49,129 nucleotides of DNA, from assembly GCA_964562375.1 (NCBI GenBank), contig CAZLSW010000020.1:1-49129 (forward strand), in the 5' to 3' direction. The position numbers were made by a program, and so were the translations under genes. This document shows positions 8,241 through 16,696 of this stretch, piece by piece. The notes below the pieces were generated by a model. That model saw only the letters and a program-made list of their open reading frames with translations, made no database searches and was not told the DNA's origin. Within the stretch, counting starts at the first letter, position 1, and every line of letters starts with the position of its first letter. The DNA comes from JAJPXC01 sp964562375 (lineage in GTDB: Bacteria; Bacteroidota; Bacteroidia; Bacteroidales; Muribaculaceae).

Positions 8241-11093
8241 ATGACCAACGAAGACGACCCCAAATTCCCCCAAGACCCCGAGACACCCGGATATCCGGGA
8301 TATCCCGGATATCCCGGAAATCCCGGAAATCCCGGAAATCCCGAGAATCCCGAGAATGCCGGAAATCCCGAAATTCCCGATAATCTCGTTGACAATGAAA
8401 ATATCGATATAGACGAGGAAGAAGATGATGAAAACGCCGAAAGCGAGGAGTTGCAGCTCCCCGCCCGCTCGGCGCAAGGTGGTTGGGAGCTAGTCGACAC
8501 CGGCAACGACATGGTGAAGCACCAGTTGCGCGGAATGTTCCAGGACTGGTTTTTGGAGTTTGCGTCCTACGTCATTCTCGAGCGCGCGGTGCCTCACATC
8601 GACGATGGCCTGAAGCCCGTGCAACGCCGCGTGCTCCATGCCATGGAGACTCTCGACGACGGCCGTTTCAACAAGGTGGCCAACATTGTGGGCAACACCA
8701 TGCAGTACCATCCCCACGGCGACGCTTCGATTAACGATGCGCTTGTGGCCTTGGGCCAGAAGGAGCTGCTTATCGACACTCAGGGCAACTGGGGTAATAT
8801 CCTCACGGGTGCGTCGGCGGCCGCAGGGCGTTACATCGAGGCTCGTCTATCGTCATTCGCCCTCGAGACACTTTACAATCCCAAAATCACCGAGTGGACC
8901 ATGTCGTACGACGGCCGCAAGCGCGAGCCGGTCACCCTCCCTGTCAAGTTTCCCCTGTTGTTGATGCAGGGCGTGGAGGGTATCGCCGTGGGCCTTTCGT
9001 CCAAGATTCTGCCCCATAATTTCAACGAGATTCTCGACGCGGCCATGGCCTACTTGCGCGGCGAGGAATTCACGTTGCTGCCCGACTTCCCCACTGGTGG
9101 ATTCCTCGACGTGAGCCGATACAACGACGGCCAGCGCGGTGGGGCGGTGAAGGTAAGGGCCAAAATCGAGAAGATAGACAACAAAACGTTGGCTGTCACC
9201 GAGTTGCCTTTTGGTAAGACTTCTCCCACGCTGATCGACTCGATTCTCAAAGCTTTCGAGAAAGGTAAAATCAAGATACGCAAGGTGGACGACCACACGG
9301 CCGACAAAGCCCGCGTGATGGTTTATCTGCTGCCCGGCACCTCTTCCGACAAGGCCATTGACGCCCTCTACGCGTTCACCGACTGCGAGGTGTCAATCTC
9401 GCCCAACTGCTGCGTGATCCACGACAACAAGCCCCACTTCCTGGGAGTAAGCGATGTGCTGCGCCATAGCGTCGACCGCACGCGCAACTTGCTTCAACAG
9501 GAATTGGAGATTCAGCTCGGCGACGTGCGCGAGCAGCTTCATTTCGCCTCTTTGGAGAAAATCTTCATCGAGGAGCGCATCTATAAGGACAAGGAATACG
9601 AGAACGCCAAGGATCCGGAAGCCGCTATCGCCCACGTTGACAAGCGTTTGCAGCCGTTTACCAAGGATTTCTTCCGCGCCGTTACTCCCGATGACATTAA
9701 GCGGCTCTTTGAGATCCCGATGAAACGTATCTTCCGCTTCAACTCGTTCAAAGCCGACGAGGTAATACGCGGTTACAACGCTAAGATTGAGGAGATTCTG
9801 GGTCACTTGAGCCAAATCACCCAATACACCATCGACTGGTACCAGCACCTGAAGGACAAATACGGCGACCATTACCCGCGGCGCACAGTCATCCGCGGTT
9901 TCGACAACATCGAGGCCGCCACTGTGGCCGAGGCCAACGAGAAGCTCTACATCAACCGCGAGGAAGGCTTTATCGGTACAGCCTTGAAAAAGGACGAGTA
10001 CCTGTGTCCTTGCTCCTCGATCGACGATATTATCATCTTCTACAAGGACGGACGCTACAAGGTGGTGAAAGTGCAAGAGAAACTGTTCATCGACAAGGGC
10101 GTGATCCACGTGGCCGTGTTCAAGCGCAACGACGTGCGCACAATCTACAACGTCATCTACCAAAACGGCCGGGGCGGCAACTATTACATGAAGCGTTTTG
10201 CCGTGACGGGCGTAACGCGCGACCGCGAGTATAACCTCACGCCAGGCGCTCCCGGCAGCCGTGTGTGCTGGTTCTCAGCTAATTCCAATGGCGAGGCCGA
10301 GGTGGTGAAGGTGACCTTGAAGCCGAAGGCCAAGCTGAAGACCCTCCAATTCGACGTCGACTTCTCCAAGCTGGCCATCAAGGGCAAGCAATCGCTTGGC
10401 AACCTTGTGACCAAGAACGAGGTTCACCGCTTCTCGCTCAAGGAGAAGGGAGCGTCGACGTTGGGTGGCCGCATGGTATGGTTCGACCCCGACGTGCTGC
10501 GCCTTAACTATAACGGCCAGGGCACCCTGCTGGGCGAGTTCCTGGGTACCGACCAGATTCTCGTCGTGCTCAAAAACGGGGAGTACTACATGTCGACCTT
10601 CGATGTGGGCAACCATTACGACGACAACATCTTGAGGATCGAGAAGTTCCGTCCGGGGCACGTCTGGACCGCCGCCCTCTACGACGCCGATCAAGGCTAC
10701 CCCTACATCAAGCGCTTCACTTTCGAGCCAACGTCCAAGAAACAACGTTTCATCGGCGAGAACGACAAATCCTACCTTATCGCCTTGAGTGACGCCCCGG
10801 GTGCTCGCTTCCGCGTCACTTTCACCGAGAGCGACCCGGCCCGCGAGCCTATTGACATCGACGCGATGGAGTTTATCGGCGTGAAGTCGCTGAAAGCTAA
10901 GGGTAAACGAGTTTCCAACTTCCCTATCGACTCTATTGTGGAGATTGAGCCCCGTGAGGTGGAAGAGCAGGAGATTCCCGAGGAAGAGCAACCCCAGGAA
11001 CCCGCGACGACAGAACCCGATCCCGACATCGAGCCGGAGAAATCGGACGACGAGGTGCGTGACGAAATCAACGGCCAAGAGCGACTTTTCTAA
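8241..11093 (+). CDS. parC: Type IIA topoisomerase A subunit (topoisomerase IV/gyrase A)
   Basis: Cuts and rejoins both DNA strands together with a B subunit, which is not in this window. The core begins near residue 80: FLEFASYVILERAVPHIDDGLKPVQRR, then the YHPHGD motif, then the catalytic tyrosine Tyr198 in AAAGRYIEARLS. A C-terminal beta-propeller region with repeated basic segments follows, ending in an acidic tail rich in Glu and Pro. The first 70 residues are unusual: a collagen-like run of PGY, PGN and PEN triplets and a very acidic stretch (IDIDEEEDDENAESEE). Start choice is uncertain (8241, 8223 or TTG 8214); 8241 gives a short leader after the -7 box. I call it ParC-like from its length and lack of a GyrA-box I can point to, but gyrase A is not excluded. 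Confidence 0.85.
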   Translation: MTNEDDPKFPQDPETPGYPGYPGYPGNPGNPGNPENPENAGNPEIPDNLVDNENIDIDEEEDDENAESEELQLPARSAQGGWELVDTGNDMVKHQLRGMFQDWFLEFASYVILERAVPHIDDGLKPVQRRVLHAMETLDDGRFNKVANIVGNTMQYHPHGDASINDALVALGQKELLIDTQGNWGNILTGASAAAGRYIEARLSSFALETLYNPKITEWTMSYDGRKREPVTLPVKFPLLLMQGVEGIAVGLSSKILPHNFNEILDAAMAYLRGEEFTLLPDFPTGGFLDVSRYNDGQRGGAVKVRAKIEKIDNKTLAVTELPFGKTSPTLIDSILKAFEKGKIKIRKVDDHTADKARVMVYLLPGTSSDKAIDALYAFTDCEVSISPNCCVIHDNKPHFLGVSDVLRHSVDRTRNLLQQELEIQLGDVREQLHFASLEKIFIEERIYKDKEYENAKDPEAAIAHVDKRLQPFTKDFFRAVTPDDIKRLFEIPMKRIFRFNSFKADEVIRGYNAKIEEILGHLSQITQYTIDWYQHLKDKYGDHYPRRTVIRGFDNIEAATVAEANEKLYINREEGFIGTALKKDEYLCPCSSIDDIIIFYKDGRYKVVKVQEKLFIDKGVIHVAVFKRNDVRTIYNVIYQNGRGGNYYMKRFAVTGVTRDREYNLTPGAPGSRVCWFSANSNGEAEVVKVTLKPKAKLKTLQFDVDFSKLAIKGKQSLGNLVTKNEVHRFSLKEKGASTLGGRMVWFDPDVLRLNYNGQGTLLGEFLGTDQILVVLKNGEYYMSTFDVGNHYDDNILRIEKFRPGHVWTAALYDADQGYPYIKRFTFEPTSKKQRFIGENDKSYLIALSDAPGARFRVTFTESDPAREPIDIDAMEFIGVKSLKAKGKRVSNFPIDSIVEIEPREVEEQEIPEEEQPQEPATTEPDPDIEPEKSDDEVRDEINGQERLF
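8286..8381 (+). repeat. 9-bp repeats encoding a collagen-like stretch
   Basis: Tandem units of the type ATCCCGGAT / ATCCCGGAA within the 5' end of the topoisomerase gene, encoding PGY and PGN triplets that drift to PEN. Several units are perfect palindromes, so the opposite strand reads a similar repeat. Confidence 0.85.
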
Positions 11094-11120
11094 CGATCAA
11101 CTCAACTTTCTTACGTAAAA

Positions 11121-11325
11121 AACCACGAATTAACACTAATGAAAACCAATGAGTTAACTTGAAAACCAATGAATTTTAGAGAGCTTACGCTCTTAATTAA
11201 CACCAATTTCTAAATAGTTTCCTCTTCGAAATTCGTGTTAATTCTTTGCGAAGCAAAGCTAAATTAATGTAAGAAAAATATAGTTTAATCACTGAATTAG
11301 TGAAAATTAGTGAGAATTAGTGGTT
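11121..11325. repeat. R1 element, copy 1 (MITE-like)
   Basis: AT-rich element bounded by AACCACGAATTAACACTAAT on the left and a degenerate inverted copy on the right (17 of 20 match). Inside are two hairpins shared with the other copies: AGAGCTTACGCTCT (11180-11193) and CTTTGC-GAA-GCAAAG (11244-11258). Similarity continues to about 11345 (GCGAAACTT). It codes for nothing and fills the gap between the topoisomerase and DUF3316 genes. Confidence 0.8.
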
Positions 11326-11371
11326 TCTTGGGTTACTTGCGAAACTTCAACTGCAAATAAACTATTTAGTT

Positions 11372-12265
11372 ATGGGAAAGGACTACGGATTTTACGAATG
11401 TAACGAATCTCGCGGGTCGAAAATTCGTAGTGCCCTTTTGGTGTTGGCAATCCTCTGTTGTCTCGGGATAAACGCCCAAGAATCAGCTAATTCCGTTACT
11501 CCCGCTCGGCCAGTCACGGCGTCCTATATGTTTGAGGCGGGTTCGGCTCATCTTGCCGACACCTACCTCACGCCCCTGAAATACAGCGGCTGGAAACTGG
11601 GGCTCGCCTACGAGCGATTCCAGGCGATGAAATTCAACCCCGAGCGGTGGGTGATGCGCTACTGGGGCGAATTAGAGGTGGACCACACCGAGAACCCCGC
11701 TCGCAACGCCACCATGTGGCTCGCCGACCTCAATCTGTCGTGGGCCATGATGCACCGTTGGCGCCTCGAGCACCAAGTGACGCTTTATCTCGGCGGTCTC
11801 ACGGGTGTGAACCTAGGCGCACTGTACAACGACCGCAACGGCAACAACCCTGTCGCTGTCAAGGCCGCATGGACAGTCGACCTCACCGCCATGGCCACGT
11901 GGAAGGTGACGTTTGGACGCCTACCCATCCTCTTGCGCTACCAAGCCACCATGCCCCTGACAGGCGTGTTCTTCTCCCCCGACTACGGAGAGCTATATTA
12001 TGAGATCTATCTCGGTGACCACAAGGGACTTGCCCACGCCGCATGGCCCGGCAACTACTTCTCATTGGACAATCTCCTTACCGCCGACCTGCAATTCGGA
12101 GGCACTTGGTTGCGTCTGGGCTACCATAACCTATGGCACTCCTCGCGAGTCAACCACATCACCTCCCGCCACATCACCCACGCCTTCACCATCGGCATCA
12201 CCGGCGAGTTCCTCTCCCTCAACCCCCGCCGCCCCTCCCCCCTCCGCACCATCCCCGCCATATAA
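11372..12265 (+). CDS. DUF3316 family protein
   Basis: A 297-residue protein of unknown function, common in Bacteroidales. The hydrophobic stretch at residues 19-35 (SALLVLAILCCLGINAQ) looks like a signal peptide. The body shows the family pattern: TYLTPLKYSGWKLGLAYER, a GALYNDRNGNNP segment, MPLTGVFFSPDYGELYYEIYLG and a final series of alternating strands that suggest an outer-membrane barrel or beta-sandwich (inference). The ATG at 11372 is the only start I can find before the signal peptide. The 18 residues preceding the hydrophobic core are encoded by sequence resembling an R2 repeat (11380-11434), so the start of the gene may have been rebuilt by insertion. Confidence 0.82.
   Translation: MGKDYGFYECNESRGSKIRSALLVLAILCCLGINAQESANSVTPARPVTASYMFEAGSAHLADTYLTPLKYSGWKLGLAYERFQAMKFNPERWVMRYWGELEVDHTENPARNATMWLADLNLSWAMMHRWRLEHQVTLYLGGLTGVNLGALYNDRNGNNPVAVKAAWTVDLTAMATWKVTFGRLPILLRYQATMPLTGVFFSPDYGELYYEIYLGDHKGLAHAAWPGNYFSLDNLLTADLQFGGTWLRLGYHNLWHSSRVNHITSRHITHAFTIGITGEFLSLNPRRPSPLRTIPAI
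11380..11434. repeat. R2-like short inverted repeat inside the start of the DUF3316 gene
   Basis: GGACTACGGATTTTACGAAT at the left and AAATTCGTAGTGCC at the right are near inverted copies, and match the ends of the R2 elements at 23465-23588 and 33711-34129. It is shorter than those and lies wholly in coding sequence. Confidence 0.55.
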
Positions 12266-12370
12266 ACCAAACAAAACGCTGTTACTAAGAATCCCCTATT
12301 GGTATCCCGGTAGGTCCACTAACATTCGGTCTTGTCTTTTTGAAAAGTGATATCCGGGGATCGCATTTAA

Positions 12371-12402
12371 TTTGGTGTTTTCGGGGATTTTGCGTAAATT
12401 TG
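12371..12402 (+). promoter_or_regulatory. Promoter of the GH53 gene
   Basis: TTTG (12371-12374), 20-nt spacer, TAAATTTG (12395-12402). Predicted start near 12407, leader about 44 nt. Confidence 0.7.
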
Positions 12403-12450
12403 CACACTTGCATATAATTCAATACTCAGTAACCAATCAATGCCATACTA

Positions 12451-15400
12451 ATGAAAAGGATTAGAAAAGTGTGGACAGGAGCCTTGTTAGCTTGCTCCTT
12501 GTTAGTCCCCATGGCCGCCAACGCGGGCGCGGCCAAACAACCGGCAAACGGTTACCCCGACTTCGCTCTGGGAGCCGACGTAAGCTGGTATACCCGCATC
12601 AACAACACCTCCAATTACGCCATCTACAGCGGCCCCTCGACCTCCGATGGGGTGACGACGCAGAAGGACGTGTGCGCCGACTACGGCTTGGACGCCATTC
12701 GCTTGCGCGTGTGGGTTAACCCCTCCAACTCTCTGGTCAAGGACGGCTTCTCGGTGAAAATATCATCGACTATCACGATGACCAACACCCTGGGCTACGA
12801 CGACCCCGACGACGTGCTGGCAATCGCCCGCGCCCTGAGCGCCAACGGCCACCGCTTCATGATCGCTTTCCACATGTCGGACACCTGGGCCGATCCCGCT
12901 CGCCAGTTCGTCCCCGAGGCTTGGGCCTCCTGCTCCTCGGTAGAGGAAGTGAAGGAGAAGATGGTGGAGCACGTGCAGGAAGTGCTCCAGGCCTGCTACG
13001 ACTACGACATCAACGTGGCCTGGGTGCAGATCGGCAACGAGACCAACACCGGTATGCTTCAGTACACACTCCCCTCGGACTCGGGGGGCACAGCCACGGC
13101 ATTCCCCTATGCCGGCGGCATCTCCTCGAGCGGCGCCGACAACTTCGTCACCTATTTCAACGCCTGCTACGATGCGGCCAAAGATATTTACTCCGACTGC
13201 AAGGTGCTCTACCAGCATGGCACCGGTTGTGACACCTCCAGGGTGCCCTGGGCTGTCAACATCCTCAAGAAAGCTGGCATAAAGATGGATCTCGTGGGCC
13301 TCTCCTGCTACCCCTTGGACGATGACCACACCGCCTCGTGGAGCACCAACACCGCAGGCCTGATCACCAACATCAACACCCTCTCCTCCACCTACGGCTA
13401 CAAGTCGATAGTCTGCGAGATGGGCATGAACAACGACTGGAGCGACGATTCCAGCGACACCTCCCAAAGCGGCTGCATCGCCCAGTGCAACGAGGATGTC
13501 ACCGATTTTACCGAGTACTTGATCGAGCAATTGGGCGACGCCTCCAAGTGTGAGGGCCTATTCTGGTGGGAACCGCTGGCCGACCATTTCGACGGCTACA
13601 AGATGGCTGCCGTTTACGATATCGAGGGCAACTGGTCGCGCTCCAAGGTGACGCCAAACGCCTGGTGGGACGTGATCAAGGCCAACTCAACCTTCCCCGA
13701 CGGTGGCCTGGTCGACTTCACCCTCGGCGGCGGCTCGAGCGAGGAGCCCGAGACCCCCAGCACCCCGGTTGACGACGCGGCTCCCCTCTATATAGCTTAT
13801 AGCGACAACTGGACGCCCACCAACCCCGCCACATTCACCCACGACGCCACCACCGGCCTCTACACAGCCAAGGTGAGCGCCTACGAGGGCTACGACAGCA
13901 CCTGGTGGATCCAAATCTCCACTGCCGCCTCCACCGAGGCTGGCGCCGACAGCTACGGCTACGACAAGGGCAACGGCGAGTTTGAGGCAGCCTCCATCTA
14001 TCCCACCGGCACTATCGTCAACGGCGAGACCACGGCTTTGGACGGCACCGGCAACTCCTTCATGCTCCCCTACGCCGCCGAGTGGACCATCACCGTCAAC
14101 CTCGACAAGATGACCATCAACTGCTACACCACCACCCCCGACCCCAACGCCGTTGAGCCGGGCACCTACTCGGCTGACAGTGAGTTTGCTTCGATTTCCA
14201 TCTATAACTGGGCCGACTCCTCGGCTAATACCTTCTATGAGATGACCTCGGAGGACGGTAACTCCTACTATTACGCGGGAGCACCTGGCCTCTCGGGATC
14301 CAACTCGTGGTGGAACTTCCAAATCGTGCAAGGCAACTGGGAGGCCAAGTGGGGCGGAAAGGCCGTGGCCAAGGAAACCGAGGTTGCCCTCACCAAGAAC
14401 TCCTCAAGCAACAACTGGCTCAACAACTGGACGGTGACTAGCGATTACTATTGGTGGTTCAACCTCGAGACCGGCGCTCTCAAGATCACTACGTCCTCCA
14501 CATCCCCCTGGGAGTTGAAACCCACCGCATCGATTACCTACACCGCTTACTCGGTTACCTACAACAACGGTGCCACCCAGTGGCCAGCGGTATTCGCCTA
14601 CGTGCTCGATGAGGACGGCAACGAGCTGTGCGGCGCATGGCCCGGCAAACGTCTCGACCTCACCTCGACCAACACCGGCAACGAAGGCGACTATGACGAA
14701 ATCTGGACCCTCTCGCTGGTAATCCAAGGCACGCCCGCTACCGTGCAATTCTCCAACGGTGGCGCTGAGGGCGACGACGAGGCTTATGTCGACGGCAAGC
14801 AGTATGGCGACAGCGGCCAAGCCGACGCCTCCAATTACGTCCTCTTCGACAATACCCGCGCCCAGTGGTCGACCGTTTACGCCTACGCGTTCACCTACGA
14901 CTCCACGACCGAAGTCACCACCGAGTACACCGGCACCTGGCCCGGCACCGCCATGAGCGTTTATGACGCCGACAACAACCTTTACCGCATCTCCTTGGGC
15001 AACTCCAAGCCCTCCAAGATCATCTTCACCGATGGCGAGGAGCAAACCTCCGACCTCGATTACGTGGCCGGCACTACCTACACTTACACCCCCGTCGACC
15101 CCAACGCCCTCTACCTCGTGGGCACATTCTGCACCTCCACCGGGCAGTGGGACGGATCTTGGTTGTTTGACGACCAATACAAGTTCTCCACCGAGGACGA
15201 CGATGTGTACACGTTGACTGGCGTAGATTTCGCCTCCTCATGGCTCACCCCCGGCTTCAAGATCGCCAACGCCGACTGGAGCCTCGAATACGGCTTCAAC
15301 CCCGACGAGGTTGACGCTGGCACCGCCACGGGCGTTACCGTCCCCTGCGAGGGTGTGCAACTCTACCAGGGTGGCGCCCAGGCGTGGTTCGACGATGGCA

Positions 15401-16296
15401 ATTACCTCCCCGGCAACGCCACCATCACCTTCGTCAAGTCAACCTGCATGCTCTCCATCACCGTGCCCGAGGTTGTGATCTCCTCGATCTACTTCCTCAA
15501 CGAGGTTGAAGGCATGGAAAGCTTCAACGACGACCGCCGCATGACCCTCGACGACGCCACGGGCTGCTACTACATCCCCGTCGGCGCCCGCATCGACCAC
15601 TTCCAGCACCTCTACTTCGTGGCCAACGGCGACTGGAACGCCAAGTATGGCCAAGTGGGTCTCTACAACGGCCAAAAGACCACCTTCGTGCTCGTGGAAG
15701 GCGATGACTCCTTCGGCTGGAGCCAAAGCGACCTCGACGAGTGGAACACCGTATGGTTCGACCCAGCTACCAAGGAGGCCTGGGTTGAGGGCGACAAGGT
15801 GCTTTATCTGGCTTGCGAAGAGAACGCTTGGCTCGCCGACGAGGATGGCTCCGTGCCCAACAACGAGTGGCGTCTCATCCGCGACGGCGAAGGCTTGTAC
15901 CGAATTGGCAGCGTAACCCTCGGCTCGTGGGCCAACTTCTCGTTCGCCGACCGCAACTGGAGCGTGCGCTACACTACCGGCGACCTTGTGGATACCCCCA
16001 ACTCCACAGGCGACGTGTACACGATGTCGCAGAACACCGACGATACCGTGCTGTGGAACTCCTGGGCTCCCGAGGCCGGCCTCACTATGGTGGACATGGC
16101 GCTTGACCTAACCGATCCCGACGCCCCCACTCTCACCGTCACCCCCACCAACAGCGGCATTGGCTCCCTCTCGGTCGATTCCCTTGACGCCGATGCCGAA
16201 TGGTACAACCTCCAAGGCATCCGCGTGGTCAACCCCACCCCCGGCCAGATCTACATCCGCCGCACCGCAACCACCGCCACCAAGATCCTGTATTAG
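12451..16296 (+). CDS. Secreted GH53 endo-beta-1,4-galactanase, multidomain
   Basis: 1281 residues. After a signal peptide (about 1-26) comes a GH53 catalytic domain (about 35-420): IRLRVWVNP, the HMSDTWADPARQ motif, acid/base Glu197 in QIGNETNTG and nucleophile Glu323 in VCEMGMNNDW. GH53 enzymes cleave beta-1,4-galactan of arabinogalactan I and pectin side chains. The C-terminal 850 residues hold repeated beta-sandwich modules; two (about 690-790 and 795-870) carry the WPAVFAYVxDEDGNE / AWPG pattern of starch-binding CBM26-like modules, and others resemble SusE/SusF-type modules. The last 30 residues carry the YNLQGIRV, GQIYIRR, KILY tail shared with two other secreted proteins here. No SusC/D pair is adjacent, so this is not a classical polysaccharide-utilisation locus. 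Confidence 0.88.
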   Translation: MKRIRKVWTGALLACSLLVPMAANAGAAKQPANGYPDFALGADVSWYTRINNTSNYAIYSGPSTSDGVTTQKDVCADYGLDAIRLRVWVNPSNSLVKDGFSVKISSTITMTNTLGYDDPDDVLAIARALSANGHRFMIAFHMSDTWADPARQFVPEAWASCSSVEEVKEKMVEHVQEVLQACYDYDINVAWVQIGNETNTGMLQYTLPSDSGGTATAFPYAGGISSSGADNFVTYFNACYDAAKDIYSDCKVLYQHGTGCDTSRVPWAVNILKKAGIKMDLVGLSCYPLDDDHTASWSTNTAGLITNINTLSSTYGYKSIVCEMGMNNDWSDDSSDTSQSGCIAQCNEDVTDFTEYLIEQLGDASKCEGLFWWEPLADHFDGYKMAAVYDIEGNWSRSKVTPNAWWDVIKANSTFPDGGLVDFTLGGGSSEEPETPSTPVDDAAPLYIAYSDNWTPTNPATFTHDATTGLYTAKVSAYEGYDSTWWIQISTAASTEAGADSYGYDKGNGEFEAASIYPTGTIVNGETTALDGTGNSFMLPYAAEWTITVNLDKMTINCYTTTPDPNAVEPGTYSADSEFASISIYNWADSSANTFYEMTSEDGNSYYYAGAPGLSGSNSWWNFQIVQGNWEAKWGGKAVAKETEVALTKNSSSNNWLNNWTVTSDYYWWFNLETGALKITTSSTSPWELKPTASITYTAYSVTYNNGATQWPAVFAYVLDEDGNELCGAWPGKRLDLTSTNTGNEGDYDEIWTLSLVIQGTPATVQFSNGGAEGDDEAYVDGKQYGDSGQADASNYVLFDNTRAQWSTVYAYAFTYDSTTEVTTEYTGTWPGTAMSVYDADNNLYRISLGNSKPSKIIFTDGEEQTSDLDYVAGTTYTYTPVDPNALYLVGTFCTSTGQWDGSWLFDDQYKFSTEDDDVYTLTGVDFASSWLTPGFKIANADWSLEYGFNPDEVDAGTATGVTVPCEGVQLYQGGAQAWFDDGNYLPGNATITFVKSTCMLSITVPEVVISSIYFLNEVEGMESFNDDRRMTLDDATGCYYIPVGARIDHFQHLYFVANGDWNAKYGQVGLYNGQKTTFVLVEGDDSFGWSQSDLDEWNTVWFDPATKEAWVEGDKVLYLACEENAWLADEDGSVPNNEWRLIRDGEGLYRIGSVTLGSWANFSFADRNWSVRYTTGDLVDTPNSTGDVYTMSQNTDDTVLWNSWAPEAGLTMVDMALDLTDPDAPTLTVTPTNSGIGSLSVDSLDADAEWYNLQGIRVVNPTPGQIYIRRTATTATKILY

Positions 16297-16343
16297 GTCT
16301 TAGGTTTAAGGTTTAAAGTTTAAAGTCTAAGATTTAAAGTTAA

Positions 16344-16375
16344 TAGCCCCGCCTGGCCCCCGCCAAGCGGGGCTA
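16344..16375 (+). terminator. Probable terminator after the GH53 gene
   Basis: Perfect 9-bp stem TAGCCCCGC (16344-16352) with GCGGGGCTA (16367-16375), no T-run. The 45 nt before it are a low-complexity run of GTTTAAA-type octamers. Confidence 0.55.
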
Positions 16376-16419
16376 CTCATGCTGTAAATCCCCTACACTG
16401 TGAGCGTGCGCGTCAGCCC

Positions 16420-16450
16420 TAGGGGGGCCGGCCTTGGACGGCCATCACCA
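16420..16450. repeat. R4 repeat, copy 1
   Basis: TAGGGGGG, CGGCCTTGGACGGCC, ATCACCA. About 31 bp nearly identical to 47702-47733, where it forms the 3' end of the acyltransferase gene. The copies differ by a base or two in the G-run. Confidence 0.7.
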
Positions 16451-16476
16451 GCACTATCACTTTTTCACTCAAAAAG

Positions 16477-16506
16477 TTGTAAAGGGGTGGAAATGTTGTA
16501 AATTTG
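16477..16506 (+). promoter_or_regulatory. Upstream promoter of the C25 peptidase gene
   Basis: TTG (16477-16479), 19-nt spacer, TAAATTTG (16499-16506), lying within the near-palindrome GTTGTAAATTTGCAAC. The same sequence, about 40 bp with few changes, stands before the S24 regulator at 21394. The match suggests shared control, possibly by that regulator (inference). An ATG at 16511 would be leaderless. Confidence 0.6.
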
Positions 16507-16510
16507 CAAC

Positions 16511-16588
16511 ATGGATATTTGCATCAACGCCCGTAACCTCCACCTCTGCTTTGGGCTTGAATACCCAAACCTGTCTTTCTGCAGGTAA
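16511..16588 (+). CDS. Possible leaderless 25-codon upstream ORF
   Basis: Starts MDICINARNLHLCFGLEY and ends at TAA 16586-16588. It begins 4 nt after a -7 box, just as the S24 regulator does. It could be a leader peptide of the C25 gene or a remnant of a gene start copied with its promoter. No homology recognised. Confidence 0.25.
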   Translation: MDICINARNLHLCFGLEYPNLSFCR

Positions 16589-16637
16589 ATCCCAATCAAC
16601 AATTTCCGTTGAGTTAATTATTTTTAACCATATTGAA

Positions 16638-16668
16638 TTGCTTTTAACTGAAAAGCTGATTATTTTTG
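16638..16668 (+). promoter_or_regulatory. Proximal promoter of the C25 peptidase gene
   Basis: TTG (16638-16640), 20-nt spacer, TATTTTTG (16661-16668). The perfect inverted repeat GTGTTT-AA-AAACAC (16668-16681) covers the predicted start point and could be an operator. Confidence 0.5.
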
Positions 16669-16696
16669 TGTTTAAAAACACAAAACCTTAATAGTT

